A stretch of 64,000 nucleotides of DNA from Salinibacterium sp. Its GTDB lineage: Bacteria > Actinomycetota > Actinomycetes > Actinomycetales > Microbacteriaceae. The notes under the pieces were generated by a model, which saw only the letters and a program-made list of their open reading frames with translations, had not been told where the DNA came from and did no database searches. This document shows, piece after piece, positions 17,472-26,477 of the stretch. Made by a program: the position numbers and the translations under genes. The stretch is taken from positions 1 through 64,000 of the forward strand of contig JADGNA010000021.1 of NCBI GenBank assembly GCA_015234465.1, read 5' to 3'. Numbering within the stretch: the first letter of the stretch is position 1; each line of letters starts with the position of its first letter.

Positions 17472-17506
17472 CGGTCGGGGAACACTCCTGGAGCGTTCCC
17501 CGACCG
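17472..17506 (-). repeat. hairpin between the two ChvE-like genes
   Basis: A 17-base stem with one mismatch: CGGTCGGGGAACACTCC (17472-17488) against GGAGCGTTCCCCGACCG (17490-17506). The loop will open by a few pairs in practice. It sits just after the stop of the first binding-protein gene. There is no T-run. Confidence 0.65.
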
Positions 17507-17522
17507 AAGGGTTGGTGCGTGG

Positions 17523-18629
17523 TTACTCGAGGTCGGCTGGCTCGTAGTAGCCGCCGTCGATGAGTACCTCTTCGTAGTTGTCGATCGTCACGACCTGCGA
17601 CTCGAGCAGGAACGACGGCACGACCTTCGTGCCGTTGTCATAGGTCTCCGTGTCGTTGACCTCAGGCTCTTCGCCGTTGAGGAGCGCGTCGACCATCTCC
17701 ACGGCCTGCGCGCCGAGGAGGCGCGTGTCCTTGAAGATCGTGGAGTACTGCTCGCCCGCGATGATCGCCTTCACGCCGCCGACGTCGGCGTCCTGGCCGG
17801 TGATGACGGGGATGTCGCCCGCATAGCCGCCCGAGCTGAGCGCCGCGATGATGCCGGATGCGAGGCCGTCGTTCGGCGAGAGCACCCCGTCGAGCCTCGT
17901 GTCACCGATGATCGTGAGCAGGTTCTCCATGCGGTCCTGCGCGTTCTCGGCGAGCCATCCGGGTGTCGCCGCCTGCTCGAAGTCGAGCTGGCCGGAGGGC
18001 ACGGTGAGCACGCCGCTCTCGATGTAGGGGTCGAGCACGGAGCGGGCGCCGTCCCAGAAGAACGTCGCGTTGTTGTCGTCGGGGCTGCCGGCGAAGAGCT
18101 CGATGTTAAACGGCCCCGCCTCGCCGGTGTCCTCGCCGCTCTCGTCGAGCACGCCGAGGCCCGTGAGGAGCGAGGTCGCCTGCTGCACGCCCACCTGGAA
18201 GTTGTCGAAGGTCGTGTAGTAGTCCACGTTCTCCGAGCCCAGGATGAGGCGGTCATAGGCGATGACGGGGATGTCCTGCGCCGCCGCCTGCTCGAGCACG
18301 CTCGTGAGCGTCGTCCCGTCGATTGAGGCGATGATGAGCGCCTTCGCTCCGCTCGTGATCATGTTCTCGAGCTGCGAGATCTGCGTTGCCGTGTCATCCG
18401 CCGCGTACTGCAGGTCTACCGAGTAGCCGAGCTCCTCGAGTTCTGCCTGCACGTTGTTGCCGTCCGCGATCCAGCGTTCGAGCTGCTGGCTCGGCATCGA
18501 GACGCCCACGAGGGCGCCCGAGGCGTCATCGCCACCGTCGCCTCCTGAGCGGTCGCCCGCGCATCCGCTGAGACCGAGCGCTAGCGCACTCGCGGCGGCG
18601 ATGCCGACGAGGTACTTTCTCTTGTTCAC
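17523..18629 (-). CDS. chvE: ChvE-like sugar-binding lipoprotein, copy 1
   Basis: A paralogue of the gene at 16337-17446, 368 aa, with long identical blocks such as [19 protein letters not shown] and [17 protein letters not shown]. It has a lipoprotein signal (LGLSGCAGD). The start is GTG at 18629, preceded by AAGGAAG. Where copy 2 reads [14 protein letters not shown], this copy reads [14 protein letters not shown], so the region around the expected ligand cleft has changed while the rest is conserved. The two may have different sugar specificities. It is translated between araA and copy 2. Confidence 0.88.
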   Translation of the reverse strand: MNKRKYLVGIAAASALALGLSGCAGDRSGGDGGDDASGALVGVSMPSQQLERWIADGNNVQAELEELGYSVDLQYAADDTATQISQLENMITSGAKALIIASIDGTTLTSVLEQAAAQDIPVIAYDRLILGSENVDYYTTFDNFQVGVQQATSLLTGLGVLDESGEDTGEAGPFNIELFAGSPDDNNATFFWDGARSVLDPYIESGVLTVPSGQLDFEQAATPGWLAENAQDRMENLLTIIGDTRLDGVLSPNDGLASGIIAALSSGGYAGDIPVITGQDADVGGVKAIIAGEQYSTIFKDTRLLGAQAVEMVDALLNGEEPEVNDTETYDNGTKVVPSFLLESQVVTIDNYEEVLIDGGYYEPADLE

Positions 18630-18711
18630 AGTGCTTCCTTCCAGTGCGGTTGTTGGTGCTGGGATGGTGCCTGTAGTGGTGCTGGTCGTTGTTCGGGCTG
18701 CGCGGATGCCG

Positions 18712-20229
18712 CTAGAGGCCCTGCGCGAGCCGGTAGTAGGCGGCGTTCCAGCGCACCTCGCGCTGGAAGTCCCTCAGGGTGGTCTGCTCGTCGATCACGA
18801 GGAGCTCGGTGCCCGCGATCTCGGCGAAGTCGCGGAAGACGTCGACGCCCACTGCGGTCGTCATGACCGTGTGGTGGGCGGCGCCGGCCGTGAGCCACGC
18901 GGCAGCGGAGGTCGCGAAGTCGGGCGCGGGCTTCCACAGCGCGCGGCCCACGGGAAGGTTGGGCATCGGTTCGTCGAGTGCCACGTTCTCCACGACGTTC
19001 GCCACGAGGCGGAAGCGGTCGCGCATGTCGCTCATCGCGACGACGACGGCGGGTCCGGGGTCGGCCGTGAAGACGAGCCGCACGGGGTCCTCCTTGCCGC
19101 CGATGCCGAGCGGGTGGATCTCGAGGCTCGGCTTCTCGGTCGCGAGCGAGGGGCTCACCTCGAGCATGTGGGCGCCGAGGATCTTCTCGTCGCCCGGGGT
19201 GAGGTGGTAGGTGTAGTCCTCCATGAGGCTCGCGCCGCCGGGGAGGCCCGCGCCCATGACGTTGGCGGTGCGCACGAGGATCGCGGTCTTCCAGTCGCCC
19301 TCGGCGCCGAAGCCGTAGCCCTCGGCCATGAGCCGCTGCACGGCGAGGCCGGGCAGCTGGCGCAGCGCACCCAGGTCTTCGAAGCTCGTCGTGAAGGCGC
19401 CGAAGCCGCCCTCCTCGAGGAAGCTGCGCAGGCCGAGCTCGATCGCGGCGCCGTAGCGCAGCGACTCGTGCCGCTCGCCGCCCTTGCGCAGCTCGGGCAC
19501 GACCGCGTAGAGCTCCTCGTACTCGGCGACGAGCGTGTCGATGTCGGCATCGGATGCCGCGTGCACGGCCTCCGCGAGCTCGTTGACGCCCCAGGTGTTG
19601 ACCTGCACGCCGAAGCGCAGCTCCGCCTCGGTCTTGTCGCCCTCCGTGACGGCGACGTAGCGCATGTTGTCACCGAAGCGGGCGAGCTTGAGCGAGTGGG
19701 TGGCGGCCCAGCCCGCGGCGGCCCGCTGCCAGGTCGCGACCTGCGCCGTGACATCCGGGTTGCTGACGTGGCCGACGACGGTCTTGCGGGCGACGCCGAG
19801 GCGGGTCTGGATGTAGCCGAACTCCCGGTCGCCGTGGGCAGCCTGGTTGAGGTTCATGAAGTCGAAGTCGATCTCGCCCCACGGCAGCTCGACGTTGGCC
19901 TGCGTGTGCAGGTGCAGGAGCGGCTTGCGCAGCGCGTCGAGCCCGGCGATCCACATCTTGGCGGGGCTGAAGGTGTGCATCCAGGCGATGATGCCGATCA
20001 CGTTGTCAGCCGCATTCACGTCGAGGGCGAGTCGGCGGATCGAGTCGCTCTCCTTGAGCACGGGCTTCCACACGACCTTGACAGGCACGTCGGATGCCGC
20101 ATCCAGGGCCTCCGCAATAGCGCGCGACTGCTCGGCGACCTGCTGCAGGGTCTCCTCGCCGTAGAGGTTCTGGCTGCCGGTGACGAACCAGACCTCGTAG
20201 TGGTCGAGCGAGGTGGAGAGCTTGGGCAT
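18712..20229 (-). CDS. araA: L-arabinose isomerase
   Basis: A 505-aa AraA of normal length, converting L-arabinose to L-ribulose in the cytoplasm, Mn2+-dependent. By comparison with E. coli AraA, the metal ligands are the Glu in GFGAEGDWK, the Glu in HMLEVSP, the His in [10 protein letters not shown] and the His in AAHHTVM; all are present. It starts two bases after the araD stop on the minus strand. Third gene of the araB-araD-araA-transport operon. Confidence 0.96.
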   Translation of the reverse strand: MPKLSTSLDHYEVWFVTGSQNLYGEETLQQVAEQSRAIAEALDAASDVPVKVVWKPVLKESDSIRRLALDVNAADNVIGIIAWMHTFSPAKMWIAGLDALRKPLLHLHTQANVELPWGEIDFDFMNLNQAAHGDREFGYIQTRLGVARKTVVGHVSNPDVTAQVATWQRAAAGWAATHSLKLARFGDNMRYVAVTEGDKTEAELRFGVQVNTWGVNELAEAVHAASDADIDTLVAEYEELYAVVPELRKGGERHESLRYGAAIELGLRSFLEEGGFGAFTTSFEDLGALRQLPGLAVQRLMAEGYGFGAEGDWKTAILVRTANVMGAGLPGGASLMEDYTYHLTPGDEKILGAHMLEVSPSLATEKPSLEIHPLGIGGKEDPVRLVFTADPGPAVVVAMSDMRDRFRLVANVVENVALDEPMPNLPVGRALWKPAPDFATSAAAWLTAGAAHHTVMTTAVGVDVFRDFAEIAGTELLVIDEQTTLRDFQREVRWNAAYYRLAQGL

Positions 20230-20231
20230 GT

Positions 20232-20939
20232 CTAGAGTGCTCCTTCGGGCTTCTGGCCGTAGACGTTCTGGTAGCGGTCGAACAGGGAGTCGATCGCCTC
20301 CTGCGGGATGGGGATGAGCTCCCCTGCCTGGCGGGCGATGTGCACCGTGCGCGCGACATCCTCGACCATGACGGCCGCCTTGACGGCGTCGCGCGGGTTC
20401 TTGCCGATCGTGAATGGTCCGTGGTTCTGCATCAGCACGCCCCGCGAGCGGTGGCCCTGCAGCGTGGCGACGATGCCGCGGCCGATCGAGTCATCGCCGA
20501 TGATCGCGAAGGGCCCGACGGGAATCTCGCCGCCGAACTCGTCGGCCATCGCCGTGATGACGCAGGGGATCGCCTCGCCCCGCGCGGCCCACGCCGTCGC
20601 ATAGGTCGAGTGCGTGTGCACGACTCCCCCGACCTCCGGCATGTTGCGGTAGACGTAGGCGTGCGCCGCCGTGTCGCTCGAGGGGCTGCGGCCGCTGCCG
20701 GGCGTGCCGGGGATGACGGTGCCGTCGAGGTCGCAGAGGATCATGTTCTCGGGCGCGAGTTCGTCGTAGTCGACGCCGCTGGGCTTGATGACGAAGAGGT
20801 CGGCGCCGGGAACGCGTCCGCTCACGTTGCCACCCGTCCACACGACGAGCCCGTAGCGGGTGAGCTCTGCGTGGAGGGATGCGACATCCGCGCGCACCTC
20901 GTCGATCGCCGCCTGGATCTCGGGCGTGAAGTCGTTCAT
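20232..20939 (-). CDS. araD: L-ribulose-5-phosphate 4-epimerase
   Basis: A class II aldolase/AraD-family protein of 235 aa. It converts L-ribulose-5-P to D-xylulose-5-P, the meeting point with the xylA-xylB route. Visible features are TGGNVSGR near the N-terminus, [13 protein letters not shown], and the zinc ligands in [13 protein letters not shown] with a further His at LMQNHGPF. It overlaps the end of araB by four bases and lies two bases before araA. Confidence 0.95.
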   Translation of the reverse strand: MNDFTPEIQAAIDEVRADVASLHAELTRYGLVVWTGGNVSGRVPGADLFVIKPSGVDYDELAPENMILCDLDGTVIPGTPGSGRSPSSDTAAHAYVYRNMPEVGGVVHTHSTYATAWAARGEAIPCVITAMADEFGGEIPVGPFAIIGDDSIGRGIVATLQGHRSRGVLMQNHGPFTIGKNPRDAVKAAVMVEDVARTVHIARQAGELIPIPQEAIDSLFDRYQNVYGQKPEGAL

Positions 20940-22669
20940 ACTCGCGCCTCCCGCTCGGCGTCGTCGTGGCTTGCGTTCTCGAGGTCCGACCCTGCGAGCG
21001 CATCGCGCCGACGCGCCTTCAGCCGCTTCATGACGTCGTTGGCGCCGCGACCGAAGTAGTCGTGCAACTGGGTGTACTCGGCGTAGAGCTCGTCGTAGGC
21101 ATCCGCCGCGGCCTCATCGGGCGTGTACACGTTGCGGTTGACGCGTCCCATCGCCTCGCCCGCCGCGCGCACGTCGGGGTAGGCGCCGGCCGCGACAGCC
21201 GCGTGGATGGCGGAACCCAGCGCAGGGCCCTGCTCGCTCGCGATCGTCGAGATGGGCATCCGGAGCACGTTGCTGTAGGTCTGCATGAGGAAGGGGTTCT
21301 TGATGAGCCCGCCCGCCGCGATGAACTCCGTGACGGGCACGCCGCTCGCGTTGAAGGTCTCGACGATTGTGCGGGTGCCGAAGGCGGTCGCCTCGAGCAG
21401 CGCACGGTAGATCTCTCCCGGCCGCGTCGTGAGGGTCGCGCCCAGCACGAGGCCACTGAGTTCGTGGTCGACGAGCACCGAGCGGTTACCCGAGTGCCAG
21501 TCGAGGGCGACGAGCCCGTGGCCGCCGACGGGCTGCTCCTGCGCGAGTTCCGTGAGGTACTGGTGGATGCTGAGGCCCCGCTCGCGCGCCGCCTCGTGGT
21601 ACTCCCCCGGCACCTGGTTCTTGACGTACCAGGCGAAGATGTCGCCAACGCCCGACTGCCCGGCCTCATAGCCGTAGAGCCCGCTGACGATGCCGCCGTC
21701 GACGACACCGCACATGCCGGGGACCTCGGCGAGCACATCCGCGTTCATGACGTGGCAGGTGCTCGTGCCCATGATGGCGAGCATCTGGCCCGGCTCGACC
21801 GCCTTCGCGGCGGGCGCCGTCACGTGGGCGTCGACGTTGCCGACCGCGACCGCGATGCCCTCCGGCAGGCCGGTCCAGGCCGCAGCCTCGGCGCTCAGCG
21901 TGCCGGCGGCATCCCCCAGCTGGCCGATCTCGTGGGCGAGCTTGTCGTCGACGAAGCCCGCGAAGTCGGGGTTGAGCGCCGTGAGGAAGTCGCGGTTCGG
22001 GTACTCGCCGTCCTGCCAGATGCCCTTGTAGCCGGCCGTGCAGGCGTTGCGCACGTAGCGGCCCGTGAGCTGCCAGACGATCCAGTCGGCCGCCTCGACC
22101 CAGTGGTCCATGCGCTGGTAGACCTCGGGGTCCTCTTCAAGCAGCTGGAGCGCCTTGGCGAACTCCCACTCGCTCGAGATGAGACCGCCATAGCGGGGCA
22201 GCCACGACTCGCCGCGCTCGGCCGCGATGCGGTTGATGCGGTCGGCCTGGCCCTGCGCCGCGTGGTGCTTCCACAGCTTGATGTAGGCGTGCGGGCGGTT
22301 CTCGAAGCCGGCGACCTCGTTGAGCGGTGTGCCGTCGGCGAGCACGGGCATGGGCGTCGATGCCGTGAAGTCGGTGCCGATGCCGATGACGGATGCCGGG
22401 TCGATTCCCGCGGCCGCGACGGCCTGCGGCACGGCCGTCTTGATGACGTCGACGTAGTCGGAGGGAACCTGGAGGGCCCACTCGGGCGGCAGCCGGTCGC
22501 CCGTCGCGGCGAGGGTCGTGTCCATGACGGCGTGCGGGTACTCAAGGGTCGCAGAACCCAGCTCTTCGCCATCGGAGACCCTGACGACCACGGCACGGCC
22601 GCTGAGGGTGCCGAAGTCCACGCCGATCACGTAGCGCTCGGCAGGGCTCGGGGTCTCTGGGAAACTCAC
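20936..22669 (-). CDS. araB: ribulokinase
   Basis: An FGGY-family kinase of 577 aa, typical for AraB and longer than xylulokinase. It phosphorylates L-ribulose at O5. It has the N-terminal phosphate motif GVDFGTLSGRAVVV (the TLSGR form is characteristic of AraB) and IGTDFTASTPMP, then AVGNVDAHVTAPA and IAAGGLIKNPFLMQ in the C-terminal domain. The start is GTG at 22669 with AAGGAG upstream. It is the first gene of the operon, and the promoter with two AraR-like sites lies just upstream. Confidence 0.95.
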   Translation of the reverse strand: MSFPETPSPAERYVIGVDFGTLSGRAVVVRVSDGEELGSATLEYPHAVMDTTLAATGDRLPPEWALQVPSDYVDVIKTAVPQAVAAAGIDPASVIGIGTDFTASTPMPVLADGTPLNEVAGFENRPHAYIKLWKHHAAQGQADRINRIAAERGESWLPRYGGLISSEWEFAKALQLLEEDPEVYQRMDHWVEAADWIVWQLTGRYVRNACTAGYKGIWQDGEYPNRDFLTALNPDFAGFVDDKLAHEIGQLGDAAGTLSAEAAAWTGLPEGIAVAVGNVDAHVTAPAAKAVEPGQMLAIMGTSTCHVMNADVLAEVPGMCGVVDGGIVSGLYGYEAGQSGVGDIFAWYVKNQVPGEYHEAARERGLSIHQYLTELAQEQPVGGHGLVALDWHSGNRSVLVDHELSGLVLGATLTTRPGEIYRALLEATAFGTRTIVETFNASGVPVTEFIAAGGLIKNPFLMQTYSNVLRMPISTIASEQGPALGSAIHAAVAAGAYPDVRAAGEAMGRVNRNVYTPDEAAADAYDELYAEYTQLHDYFGRGANDVMKRLKARRRDALAGSDLENASHDDAEREARV

Positions 22670-22732
22670 CGGGTCGACTCCTTCGTCAACGCTTCCGGGG
22701 GAGAAAGCGGGCGGGGCACGGGTGGAACGAAA

Positions 22733-22799
22733 TGTGACCGTTCGTGTGACCGTTCACAATTAGCCGCAATGGTACCCCCATCTGCGCGCATGGTGTCAA
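22733..22799 (-). promoter_or_regulatory. araB operon promoter with two overlapping LacI-type operators
   Basis: On the minus strand a consensus -35 TTGACA (22794-22799) is followed after 19 bases by TACCAT (22769-22774), a fair -10 box with a long spacer. Directly downstream of the expected start of transcription lie TGTGACCGTTCACA (22745-22758, a 12-of-14 palindrome with central CG) and the overlapping copy TGTGACCGTTCGTG (22733-22746). The same TGTG...CG...CACA pattern recurs at the araR start, so AraR is the likely ligand. Confidence 0.6.
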
Positions 22800-22822
22800 C
22801 GCAAAACGAAATCGTGATTTGG

Positions 22823-23830
22823 CTACTGCGGCGGCGCTGTCGAGGCGCGCACGACGAGCTCCGGAACGACCTGCTCGTGGCTCGCATCCGACGACCCCAG
22901 CACCTCATCGAGGATGATCGCGAGCGAGCGCCGCCCGATCTCGGCGAAGTCCTGCCGCACGGTCGTGAGGGGCGGCCAGAAGTGGGCGGCATCCGGGATG
23001 TCATCGAAGCCGACCACGCTCACGTCCTGGGGAACCCGCACGCCCTCCTCATGCAGCGCGTGGATGAGCCCGAGGGCCATCTGGTCGTTGGCACAGAAGA
23101 CGGCCGTGAAATCCGGATGCCGCAACAGCTCCCTTCCCGCATGGTGCCCGAACGCGGCCGTCCAGTCGCCGAGGATGGGCGGGCGGGTGGCGAGCTCGGC
23201 GTCGCCGATCTCGTGCAGGAAGCCCCGCATGCGGGCGTCCGCCTCGATCCAGTCCTGCGGGCCGGCGAGGTGCTCGATCTCGCGGTGCCCCAGGTCGATG
23301 AGGTGGCGGGTCGCGAGGCGCCCGCCCCTGAACTGGTCGACCGAGACGCTCCTGTGCGTGTCGCGCTGCGTCGAGTCGAGGGTCACGAAGGGGATCGTGA
23401 GGTTCATGTCGGCGATGGCGTCGAAGACGCGCACCTGCGGCGCGATGATCACGATCGCCTCGACCGCCTGTTGGCGGAGGAAGTCGAGTCCCGCGCGAAT
23501 CGAGTCGTAGTCGCTCGTCGTGTTGGTGATCATGACGCGGTAGCCCGACTGGCGCGCCGCGATCTCGATCGCGTGCACGCTCGTGGTCGGCCCGTAGTGG
23601 GCCGTGTCGCCCGAGAGCACGCCGATCGTGCGACTGCGGTTGGTGACGAGGGTGCGCGCCGCCTGGTTGGGCTGGTACCCCAGTTCGTCGATGACCTCGA
23701 GCACCCGCTCCTTGGTGCTGGGGCGGATGTTGGGCGACTCGTTGAGCACGCGCGAGACGGTCTGGTACGAGACTCCCGCAAGCCTCGCGACATCCCGGAT
23801 GTTCGGGGCGCGAACCTTCTCCGGTTCCAT
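22823..23830 (-). CDS. araR: LacI-family arabinose regulator
   Basis: A 335-aa LacI/GalR-family repressor. The helix-turn-helix is RDVARLAGVSYQTVSRVLNE near the N-terminus, and the effector domain ends in VVGFDDIPDAAHF and LTTVRQDFAEIG. The ORF track begins at GTG 23866, but that codon lies within an operator palindrome and the extra residues are not family-like; ATG at 23830 (MEPEKVRAPNIRDVA) fits better. It lies 153 bases upstream of araB on the same strand. It probably represses the arabinose operon and itself, with arabinose as inducer. Confidence 0.88.
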   Translation of the reverse strand: MEPEKVRAPNIRDVARLAGVSYQTVSRVLNESPNIRPSTKERVLEVIDELGYQPNQAARTLVTNRSRTIGVLSGDTAHYGPTTSVHAIEIAARQSGYRVMITNTTSDYDSIRAGLDFLRQQAVEAIVIIAPQVRVFDAIADMNLTIPFVTLDSTQRDTHRSVSVDQFRGGRLATRHLIDLGHREIEHLAGPQDWIEADARMRGFLHEIGDAELATRPPILGDWTAAFGHHAGRELLRHPDFTAVFCANDQMALGLIHALHEEGVRVPQDVSVVGFDDIPDAAHFWPPLTTVRQDFAEIGRRSLAIILDEVLGSSDASHEQVVPELVVRASTAPPQ

Positions 23831-23852
23831 GGGATCCACCAGGCCTGTCGTG

Positions 23853-23868
23853 ATGTGTACGTTCACAT
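23853..23868 (-). promoter_or_regulatory. LacI-type operator at the araR start
   Basis: ATGTGTACGTTCACAT matches its reverse complement at 14 of 16 positions, has a central CG, and shares CGTTCACA with the araB operator at 22745-22758. It lies 23 bases upstream of the preferred araR start codon, which suggests autoregulation. Confidence 0.6.
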
Positions 23869-23920
23869 GCTGCGAGTCGCATCCATTATGCCGCCCGTGC
23901 GCTCGCGCGCATCCTCCGTC

Positions 23921-25282
23921 TCAGCGGAGTTCGCGCACGCGGGGCGAGACAATGACCGCGGCGAGCGCGAAGAGTGCCGCGAGCACGAAGACGGCCACGA
24001 ACGAGACGGCGCCCCCGAGGGATGCGAAGTACACGACGATGACGCCCGTGATCGCGAGCGCGAGCGCAGCCCCCAGCGACTGCGCGATCGTGAGGGCCGC
24101 GGAGTTGAAGCCCTGCTCCCGGATCGCCGAGCGCGCGAGCGTCATGGTGTTGAGCCGCGGGAACGCGAGCCCCATGCCGGCCCCGCCGATCGCCCAACCC
24201 ACCATGAGCACGGCCGGATGCAGCATCCAGACGGTCGCGACGATCACGACGCTGGTCGAGGCGAGCAGCAGGAGCGAGCCGCCCGTCAGGCAGGCGGCGT
24301 CACTCAGTCGCGCCGAGCCCTGCAACTGCGCGGCGGTCGCCCAGGTGAGGGTGCCGCCTGTCAGGGCGAGCCCCGCGATGGCCGCGTCGAAGCCGTACTC
24401 GGCCTGCAGCAGGTACGGGATATAGACCTCCGCGCCGAAGAAGGTCGCCGAGACGAGCCCGCGCAGCAGGATGATCGACGGAAGGCCGCGCCCCGCGAGG
24501 AGCGTTCCTCGCGGCACGAGTGTGCGCGCTGCGAAGAGCGCGACGGCGGCCGCGACGACGGCGAGCACCACGGGCACGGCCGATTCGCCGGCGGACTCCT
24601 CGCCTGCCTGCCCTGAGAGGCTGACCGCGAGCACGCCGGCCGCGGCAAGCACCGACCACGCGATGCGTCGCAGCGCCCACGGCGGGGCATCGCCCTCGGC
24701 CGGAGTGAGGGCCCGCACGCTCGGCAGGATGAGCCCCGTCGACCCGGCGACGAGCACGACGACCGCCAGGAACACCCAGCGCCACCCGATGCCCTCCGCG
24801 ATGAAGCCCGCCGCTGCCGGCCCGACGAGTGCCGGCACGACCCATGCGGTCGAGAAGCCGGCGAAGACCTTCGGATGCAACGTGGCAGGGAACACCCGGG
24901 CGATCAGCACATACAGGGCCACCGTCACGGCCCCACCCCCGAAGCCGAGCACGAGGCGTCCCAGCACGAGCACCGCCATGGACGGGGCGACCCCTGCGAT
25001 GACGAGCCCGAGCGTGAAGATCACGGCCGAGACGTAAAGGGGCGCCGCGGGCCCCACGCGGTCAGCCCAGTTGCCGCCGATGACCATCCCGACGACACCC
25101 GCCGCGAGCGGCGCCGCGAACGCGAGGGCATAGAGCTCCTGCCCATCAAGCTCGGCGCTGATGAGCGGCATGATGGTCGTCACCGCGAGGGTCTGGAAGG
25201 CGTTCAGGAAGACGAGCGCGAGCGCCCCGATGGTCGTCCAGCGGTAGCGGGCACTGTAGATGCCCTCACGCACGTCGGTCAC
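23921..25282 (-). CDS. MFS transporter, probable drug/metabolite exporter
   Basis: A 453-aa major facilitator with about 12-14 membrane segments. The motif-A loop is GGNWADRVGPAAP, and the motif-C-like region GRLVLGFGGGAVTVAL lies in the N-terminal half. FLNAFQTLAVTTIMPLISAEL in helix 1 is typical of the EmrB/DHA2-like group. Unlike the genes before it, it has no clear link to arabinose. It lies between araR and metB, all on the same strand but with its own gaps. Substrate unknown. Confidence 0.8.
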   Translation of the reverse strand: MTDVREGIYSARYRWTTIGALALVFLNAFQTLAVTTIMPLISAELDGQELYALAFAAPLAAGVVGMVIGGNWADRVGPAAPLYVSAVIFTLGLVIAGVAPSMAVLVLGRLVLGFGGGAVTVALYVLIARVFPATLHPKVFAGFSTAWVVPALVGPAAAGFIAEGIGWRWVFLAVVVLVAGSTGLILPSVRALTPAEGDAPPWALRRIAWSVLAAAGVLAVSLSGQAGEESAGESAVPVVLAVVAAAVALFAARTLVPRGTLLAGRGLPSIILLRGLVSATFFGAEVYIPYLLQAEYGFDAAIAGLALTGGTLTWATAAQLQGSARLSDAACLTGGSLLLLASTSVVIVATVWMLHPAVLMVGWAIGGAGMGLAFPRLNTMTLARSAIREQGFNSAALTIAQSLGAALALAITGVIVVYFASLGGAVSFVAVFVLAALFALAAVIVSPRVRELR

Positions 25283-25323
25283 TTCGCCTCCCGGGGCCGC
25301 TCCAGCGCGGCCCGAGCGGAAGA

Positions 25324-26469
25324 CTACACGCGGTCGAGCGCCCCCGTGATGTCGGCGAGCAGGTCGTCGATGCCCTCGATGCCGACGGAGAGACGGATGA
25401 CGTTCTCGGGCACCGCGAGCTCGGTCCCCTTGACGGATGCGTGCGTCATCTCGCTCGGGTAGCCGATGAGCGACTCGACGCCGCCGAGGGACTCGGCGAG
25501 CTGGAAAACGCTTGTGCCCTCCGCGACGGCGCGCGCGACATCCGGCCCGCCCTTGAGCGCGAGGGAGAGCATGCCGCCGAAGTCCGACATCTGCCGAGTG
25601 GCAATCTCATGGCCGGGGTGCGACTCGAGTCCGGGGTAGTACACGCGCTCGATCGCCGGGTGGTGCTCGAGGGTCGCGGCGATCGTGTGCGCGTTGGAGG
25701 AGTGTCGGTCCATGCGCACCCCGAGGGTCTTGATGCCCCGCACGGTCAGCCAGGCGTCCATGGGAGAGGAGACCCCGCCGGCGCCGAACTGCAGGAAGCC
25801 GACCTTCTCGGCGAGTTCGTCATCGTTCACGATGACCGCGCCGCCGAGCACGTCGGAGTGCCCACCGAGGTACTTCGTCGTCGAGTGCACGACGACGTCA
25901 GCGCCGAGCGAGAGGGGCTGCTGCAGGTAGGGCGTCGCGAAGGTGTTGTCCACGACGACGAGTGCGCCCGCCTCGTGGCCGATCGCGGCGAGCGCCGCGA
26001 TGTCGGTGATCTTCATGAGCGGGTTGCTCGGCGTCTCGAGCCAGAGCACGCGCGTCGTGCCGGGCCTGATCGCCGCACGCACGGCATCCGCATCGCTCAT
26101 CTCGACCGTGCTGAGCTCGACGCCCCACGGTACGTGGAGCCGGTTGACGAGACGGTGGGTGCCGCCGTAGACGTCGTTACCCATGAGCACGTGATCGCCC
26201 GGCTTCAGGATGGCGCGCAGCAGCGCGTCTTCCGCCGCGAGCCCCGAGGCGAAGCTGTAGGCGTGCGCGCCGCCCTCGAGCGAGGCGAGGAGCTCCTGCA
26301 GGGTGTCGCGCGTGGGGTTGCCGCCGCGCGCATACTCATAGCCGCCACGGAAGCCGCCGATGCCGTCTTGCACGAAGGTCGACGTCATGTAGATGGGCGG
26401 CACGACGGCGCCCGTCGTGGGGTCGAAGTCCTGACCGGCGTGGATCGCGCGGGTGTTGAAATCCTGCAT
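25324..26469 (-). CDS. metB: cystathionine gamma-synthase / Cys-Met metabolism PLP enzyme
   Basis: A Cys/Met metabolism PLP enzyme of 381 aa starting at ATG 26469 (MQDFNTRAIHAGQDFDP); the ORF-track start is too long. The PLP lysine lies in VHSTTKYLGGHSDV, and YARGGNPTRDTLQ and EHHPAIERVYYPGL are family segments. It most probably makes cystathionine from an activated homoserine and cysteine. It is eight bases downstream of cbs in the same operon. A gamma-lyase role (cystathionine to cysteine) is the main alternative: sequence alone does not separate the two, and pairing with cbs fits reverse transsulfuration. Confidence 0.88.
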   Translation of the reverse strand: MQDFNTRAIHAGQDFDPTTGAVVPPIYMTSTFVQDGIGGFRGGYEYARGGNPTRDTLQELLASLEGGAHAYSFASGLAAEDALLRAILKPGDHVLMGNDVYGGTHRLVNRLHVPWGVELSTVEMSDADAVRAAIRPGTTRVLWLETPSNPLMKITDIAALAAIGHEAGALVVVDNTFATPYLQQPLSLGADVVVHSTTKYLGGHSDVLGGAVIVNDDELAEKVGFLQFGAGGVSSPMDAWLTVRGIKTLGVRMDRHSSNAHTIAATLEHHPAIERVYYPGLESHPGHEIATRQMSDFGGMLSLALKGGPDVARAVAEGTSVFQLAESLGGVESLIGYPSEMTHASVKGTELAVPENVIRLSVGIEGIDDLLADITGALDRV

Positions 26470-26477
26470 GCTTGCTC

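Noticed and set aside
20966-24616. 1216-aa plus-strand ORF antisense to araB and araR
   Set aside because: It is a shadow of the high-GC third-codon pattern of araB, araR and the MFS gene. Its protein is Arg/Asp/Val/His-rich with no domain, and the opposite strand encodes clear families.
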